The translations under genes and the position numbers were made by a program. Positions 60,177 to 64,000 of a DNA stretch of 64,000 nt are shown here, one piece after another. Every line of letters begins with the position of its first letter. Positions within the stretch are counted from its first letter, which is position 1. The notes beneath the pieces are model-generated. The model made no database searches. It was given only the letters and a program-made list of their open reading frames with translations, and was not told the DNA's origin. The stretch is from Brevipalpus yothersi (Eukaryota; Arthropoda; Arachnida; Trombidiformes; Tenuipalpidae), in contig QZCP01000039.1 in the NCBI GenBank assembly GCA_003956705.1, positions 56,251-120,250 on the forward strand, written 5' to 3'.

Positions 60177-63100
60177 CTACACTTTAGTATTCACAGAAAA
60201 GAGTGAGACAAGAAGAAAAAGTTCTGAGAGATGTTTCCATCAAGCGCATCTGGTCCATGTGTGTGAGAGAGAGAGAAAAAAGTGCCTAAAATAAGTGAAC
60301 AAATCGATTGATTAGGCAGAGTAAAGAGTGAAAAAAAGATTGACGCGACCAAATGTGAATGGAAAATTTAAAAAATCGATGGCCAAAAGTATATTGCCAT
60401 ACGAGCTGAGAGAGATGCAAGTCCATTCGAGCAATCTCAAAGTCCATGAGATGGTAAATGGAAAGGATGAAGAGAGAGAGAGCGAGCAGAAAAAAAATCC
60501 AATCGAAATGTTGATTCAAATTGAGGGATGGAGAGAGAGAGAGAGAGAGAAAGAGTGGGAAAGAGAGATGCGCATGGAGAAAGAAACAGTAAAGGGTCAA
60601 GAATGGAGGATGCAAAATACATGAAACTTGGAATCACTAAGTGGAAGCGAATGAGTGCTACTAGTACTAATACTACTAGTAGTAGTAGTCATCATCGAGG
60701 GATGAAGGAAGAAGAAGGGATGCTGAGGGAGGAATCTCTAAAAACTATCTTGTTTCTCTGTCTCTCTCCCCCAGTTTCCCCCTGTATATTTCAAGAGTTT
60801 TGCTAACCGAATATCGATCGATTGTGAGCTTGCAAATGATGCGAGCTCTTTGGCTCCCAACTTTTTTTATGTATGCAAGAGTGTGTCTATGTGTGTGTGT
60901 GTGTGTGTATGTTGTATCTGGAAGCGATGCTGCTGATGAAGCCATTGTAAAGGCCAACACCGGGAAGAAGAAAAGGGCTTCGATCGGATGAATTTTTTTT
61001 TCTCTCTCTCTTCTTCATCTTCTTCTCCTAGCTACTTCTTTATGCATGCTGTAATCATCACAATGCGCAAGATTGTCCTCTGGATGGAGAGAGAGAGAGA
61101 GACACATACATTACACTTTGATCGGCCAGAGTGACGAGTTTCCATTGATTATCTCATCAACTGTGTCAACATTGCACAAGCGAGAATGTGAATCAAATCA
61201 AAGAGAGAGAGAGAGAGAGAGAGCAAATCAAAGATGGATGAATACTTGCTAGATGCTGTGCAAGTGTTGCTGACCTCAGAATTTTTTCTCTTGAAGAACC
61301 CAGAAAGATGATAATCATGAGTGGCCCTCGAAATTGAACATATAATTTTGGACATTATCAGGTGCATCTACATTGTTTCTTATCATGTTTTCGAAGTCCA
61401 TCATCAGTATATCAGTCTATTCAGTCTATGGTGGATCATTGACCCATCAAGTGGAAAAGTTATGGAGAGAGTGAGAGAGATAGAAAGATTTTGCAGGACA
61501 TCGATTATGGAGGTCAATGGATATATCATGTGATGATGATAAAAATATCATCATGATAATGTCTCTGATGTTTGCCAGAGTACAGATCAAAGTTCTTCTC
61601 CTACCTAATTTTGAAGAGGCTTGATCATCAAAAGAAAAAAATCAACCGTATTAACTTTCCATCATCTTTTATCTATCTTATGTACAAAGAGTCGGTGCAA
61701 TGGACGAAAGAATACTGGTGGACTGTCCTAACAGATTGAGAGCAGAGAGAATGACCATTGGTCCACTGGTCTATATGGATCATTATAGCCAAGAAAACTT
61801 CACCCTATGAGCTTATATTTTCTATTCAATTGTGGATCGAAGAAGTGTACAGAAAATGTCTTCCTCACATTGGAAGTCCTCCGTCCGATGGGCCCTCTTG
61901 GTGGAGGTCGATGGGAAATGTGGGTGGTGGAGGAGGGACACGAATATGAGGACAATAAGAAGGAAGCAAAGGAAGGAGAAGAGAAGACATCCTGGAGAAT
62001 ACAGAGGGGATCTGTGGGTGTTTTCAATTCTACAGGCTATTCATGTCGAATGTCCTCAAAACTGTTCTACAATTGATATTCTTCTACTTTAACAGTAATC
62101 TCATGAATAAAGTAGAATATATCAAAAGTTTTGTTGGAACTGCCTTGAAAATTTTACACACACAAAAGTTGAAGAAAGAAAGAGATAGGGCTTCACCAAT
62201 GTGGTCATCCCTATGGTATACTCTTGAAATTTTTACCATTTTTTCGATTCCTTATTATTTCCAGGCAAACATCGATAATCATCCGTTTTCGTGACCATTC
62301 TGTCCGGAATATGTGGAAATAATGGTAATAATGATCACACGCAACCATCATTAGACTCAAAATTGTCAATGTTTTCTCTTGTCCTTTTCCTCATCTTACC
62401 TGCAGAAGGAAGTTTTGAGAATTCGATCTGGGAAGTTGATTTTTTCGGACCAGCCCAGTTGGACGAATAATGTTAAATATGTTCGATATTGTTGGTTCAA
62501 TGTATTCTTGCATCTGATGAATTGTTGAAATTTTTCTACTATTTTTCAATTTCCATTGCCTGTACAGATTGATTTCTGCCTATGGACAAGGTAAATGATG
62601 GGAGTGTAAGTTGGTTGAACTTGGGTGAAAGTTAATTGAGATTTTTCTGATTAAAATTAGATAAATTAATGAAAAATATGGGAAGAGGAGGAAATTAATT
62701 TCTTCATCATGCATAAAAAAATGAAAAATGAAACGAAGAAACAGAATAAAAGCATTAATAGGAGTAGATAAATCATGGCAAAGAGTTGAAAGTGTTTCAA
62801 TAAGTGAGTATAAAAGTTGGTTTGTGAATTTATATATGATATTGAAAGAGAATATTGACACTTGGATGAAAAAAGAGTTTGGATGGATGAGAAGCCAATA
62901 GAACAAGCAAATAAAATGGATAAAAAGAGAGTTTAAAGGAGGCTGTGGAATAGTGGAGCGGACTTTTCACTTATTAGATGGATGCTTTGGATGTTGAGAT
63001 GAAGAAGAATTGATGGAGAGAGAGAGAGGGAATGGATGCTGAAAAAGAGAAAAGAAAGAGAAAGAAAGAGAAAAGTTGAGAATTTGAAATCCATAGGAGA

Positions 63101-63939
63101 GTATTCCAGAGAGTGAGTCTACGAGATAAAATAGTGTCGCAAACACGGAAATAAAAAGCGAGTGAGAGAGAGAGAGAAAGAAAGAAATGAGAAAAAGGAT
63201 GCTGGAGCTGATGCAGGAAGGGAGAGAGAGAAGTTGATGTAGAGAGTTGGGATTCATTAAAGTGTTTGAAAGAGTTTGGAGAGTAGGGTTGGATGCTGTG
63301 AGGAGGACATGTAAAGCACGGTGAAAGGAGAAGAGTTAAAAAGTAGACTGTAGAGTGAGATAGGGAGAGAGAGAATGGGGTTGAAGCAAAATAAATGAAA
63401 TGAGATGGAGAGAGAGAGAGAGAGAAGAATAGTCCAAAATGAAAGGGAGAGCAAGTGGGTGAAATAGGAAAAAAAATTGATCATAATGAGAGTGAATGGA
63501 TGGGCCTGAACCTAAGGCTACATGATGGAGAAATGCAGATCATGTAAAGAGATGAGGATGCTGGAGAAGTTGGGGGAGGGAATTGAGGAAGGGGCAGTCA
63601 GATTGCTCTCTGGTTACCAGAAAGAGTGAGAGAGAGAGAGAGAGAACGCTAAAGTAAAAAGGATGCTGGAAAAAGGGTAAGCTACAGTAAGAGAAAGTGG
63701 CAGGAGTGTGTCCAATCATGTGAAGAGCCAGAGAATTGGTGAGTAAAGAGAGAGAGAGAAAAAAATTCCAGGACATTCATGGCTACATTCAAACCTAATT
63801 AGCCCTGCCGGTGAGAGTTCTCTATTAGAGATTCTCTCTCTTTCCATTCTATTCTGTATTCTTTTCACCAGCCTTGCAAGACAATCAGAGCACCGAAATG
63901 CAAGAATTTTCATGGCTGAAACAAACTCTCTACATGGGT

Positions 63940-63942
<3 letters not shown>
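59819..63942. other. non-genic stretch
   Basis: Purine-rich on the plus strand, with a CT array at 60118-60172 and short GA runs. It holds the octamer cluster described under findings. No gene is recognised. An open segment near 61,830-62,040 is purine-rich and has no family features. Confidence 0.55.
60118..60172. repeat. (CT)n microsatellite
   Basis: About 27 CT units. Confidence 0.95.

Positions 63943-64000
<58 letters not shown>
63943..64000. repeat. (GA)n microsatellite, runs off the window
   Basis: At least 29 GA units. The window ends inside the array. Confidence 0.95.

Noticed and set aside
61758..62092. Overlapping plus-strand frames of 63-89 codons
   Set aside because: Three frames are open together because the strand is purine-rich. 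Composition follows base skew, and no domain is seen.
1..64000. tRNA, rRNA or CRISPR features
   Set aside because: No cloverleaf with the T-loop consensus, no rRNA core sequence and no spaced palindromic repeats were seen. The genome is an animal's.

Overview
The window is animal nuclear DNA. It is A+T-rich, its genes are split by GT-AG introns, and it is peppered with long (GA)n/(CT)n microsatellites, two of which contain assembly N bases. The main gene, Rim, encodes an animal-specific synaptic active-zone scaffold. Long introns, A/T-ending codons and the gene content suggest an invertebrate, most likely an arthropod. I cannot name the species.

Layout. (1) 1-5180: no gene I can defend. (2) 5181-10817, minus strand: at least three pieces of a secreted or membrane CUB-domain protein. 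These are a signal-peptide exon (10477-10817), an exon completing the first CUB core (9135-9312) and an exon of a second CUB domain (5181-5395). A proline-rich open segment (5834-5971) may be a linker exon. (3) 11842-45069, plus strand: a complete-looking Rim gene. I assembled 13 coding exons whose splice phases all agree, giving 3867 nt (1288 residues plus stop). The order is Rab-binding helix, eight-cysteine zinc finger, long Ser/Arg-rich linker, PDZ, C2A, linker, C2B. Introns run from 96 bp to 13.8 kb. The CUB gene and Rim are head to head, about 1 kb apart. (4) 45070-45870: Rim 3' UTR with a candidate poly(A) signal. (5) 45871-50160: an island of decayed coding sequence. It holds a HAUS6-like (augmin subunit 6) copy that keeps its introns but has a frameshift and stops, an unrecognised broken coding region, a coiled-coil-like fragment, and two direct copies of a roughly 190-bp sequence bracketing the first two. 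(6) 50160-64000: no convincing gene. It holds purine/pyrimidine-rich tracts, one exon-like segment at 59.7 kb, a GC-richer patch at 58.3 kb and a cluster of GGATGCTG octamers at 63 kb.

Function. Rim would link Rab3-type vesicle GTPases, calcium channels, RIM-BP and the priming machinery at presynaptic release sites. The CUB protein would act outside the cell. Nothing shows that the two work together. The most unusual part is the pseudogene and duplication island downstream of Rim. Within Rim, the notable point is two RIM-BP-type RxLPxxP motifs, both upstream of C2A.
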